A DNA stretch of 5,567 bases, from contig JACCTI010000287.1 of NCBI GenBank assembly GCA_013812515.1, positions 1 through 5,567 on the forward strand, read 5' to 3'. This document shows, one piece after another, positions 5,321-5,567 of the stretch; the first letter of the stretch is position 1; each line of letters starts with the position of its first letter. Source of the DNA: Chthoniobacterales bacterium. GTDB taxonomy: Bacteria; Verrucomicrobiota; Verrucomicrobiia; Chthoniobacterales; UBA10450. The notes under the pieces are model-generated. The model was given only the letters and a program-made list of their open reading frames with translations, was not told where the DNA came from and searched no databases. A program made the position numbers and the translations under genes.

Positions 5321-5567
5321 TTTCAGAGACCGGGCTCATTCCCTCTGTGGCTTCCTCAAGGGAGGCGAGAATCCGCTCACGCGAAACGCTCGGGAAGCCA
5401 TCGGGGAATGGTTCCCATTTTTTCCTGGAATGAGTTCGAAACCGTCCTTCCGCGGATTAGCCGGATCGAAAGCGCCGGGGAAAAAATTCGACGCATTGAT
5501 TGATCTGCTGCGTCCCCGCATCAGACGCTACGCGCTCAGTCCATGTCGCACTGCTCCCGCTGGCTCC

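Larger units (their letters stand above)
5247..5521 (-). pseudogene. Small unknown gene with a shift in an A6 tract
   Basis: Two frames that join make one plausible protein of about 91 residues. The first runs from the ATG at 5521 (MRGRSRSINASNFF, then DGFELIPGK) to the A6 tract (T6 at 5418-5423 on the plus strand). The second, in the -1 frame, continues WEPFPDGFPSVSRERILASL, then EEATEGMSPVSE and ends LAQLPQKTFDRMK-stop at 5247. In the first frame the sequence after the tract (NGNHSPMASRAF) is less protein-like. One missing A would explain the break. The tract also reads A-AAA-AAT in the zero frame, a shape used for programmed -1 frameshifting. The part near the C-terminus (LNNQLSTINR) is encoded by a low-complexity run. 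I recognise no family. No Shine-Dalgarno precedes the ATG, and a TAG stands three codons upstream in frame. Confidence 0.5.

Overview
The window is about 5.6 kb of GC-rich bacterial DNA. A TolB/TPR membrane protein, a REP-like palindrome of the GCAGGCT..AGCCTGC type next to GCGCTACC, and runs of GTTGA/GTGAC low-complexity sequence fit a soil bacterium of the Verrucomicrobiota or Acidobacteriota kind. This placement is from memory and is tentative. No rRNA, tRNA, CRISPR array or complete insertion sequence was seen.

Layout. Positions 6-2060 (+) hold one intact gene for an inner-membrane TolB-like/TPR protein. Positions 2061-2597 are mostly intergenic, with a doubtful small minus-strand ORF. 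Positions 2598-3515 (-) encode a secreted alpha/beta hydrolase. Positions 3516-4281 have no recognisable gene. Positions 4282-5163 hold three small damaged genes: a DUF433-type antitoxin (+), facing a two-gene minus-strand pair of short conserved hypothetical proteins whose stop and start codons overlap as TGATG. Positions 5164-5320 carry palindromes and repeats. Positions 5247-5521 (-) hold a further small gene broken by a shift in an A6 tract.

The most interesting feature is a set of short cut-and-flip rearrangements that only show when both strands are read as protein. (1) In the hydrolase, 171 bp (2913-3083, exactly 57 codons) appear inverted: the plus strand of this segment encodes the lid expected for the family, and flipping it back joins cleanly at codon boundaries on both sides. 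(2) About 138 bp (4439-4576) appear inverted across the 3' ends of the two convergent genes, so the DUF433 gene carries the tail of its neighbour and the neighbour carries the DUF433 tail. (3) An 82-bp piece that reads as part of a ferritin/bacterioferritin-like gene (4830-4911) sits inside the first gene of the minus-strand pair, separating its last ten codons from the rest. These events and several one-base frameshifts lie in the right-hand half, while the 2-kb TPR gene is undamaged, so a uniformly poor sequence is not the obvious cause. Either a local mutational process (template switching or fold-back repair) or a chimeric assembly could explain this. The family comparisons were made from memory and were not checked by search.
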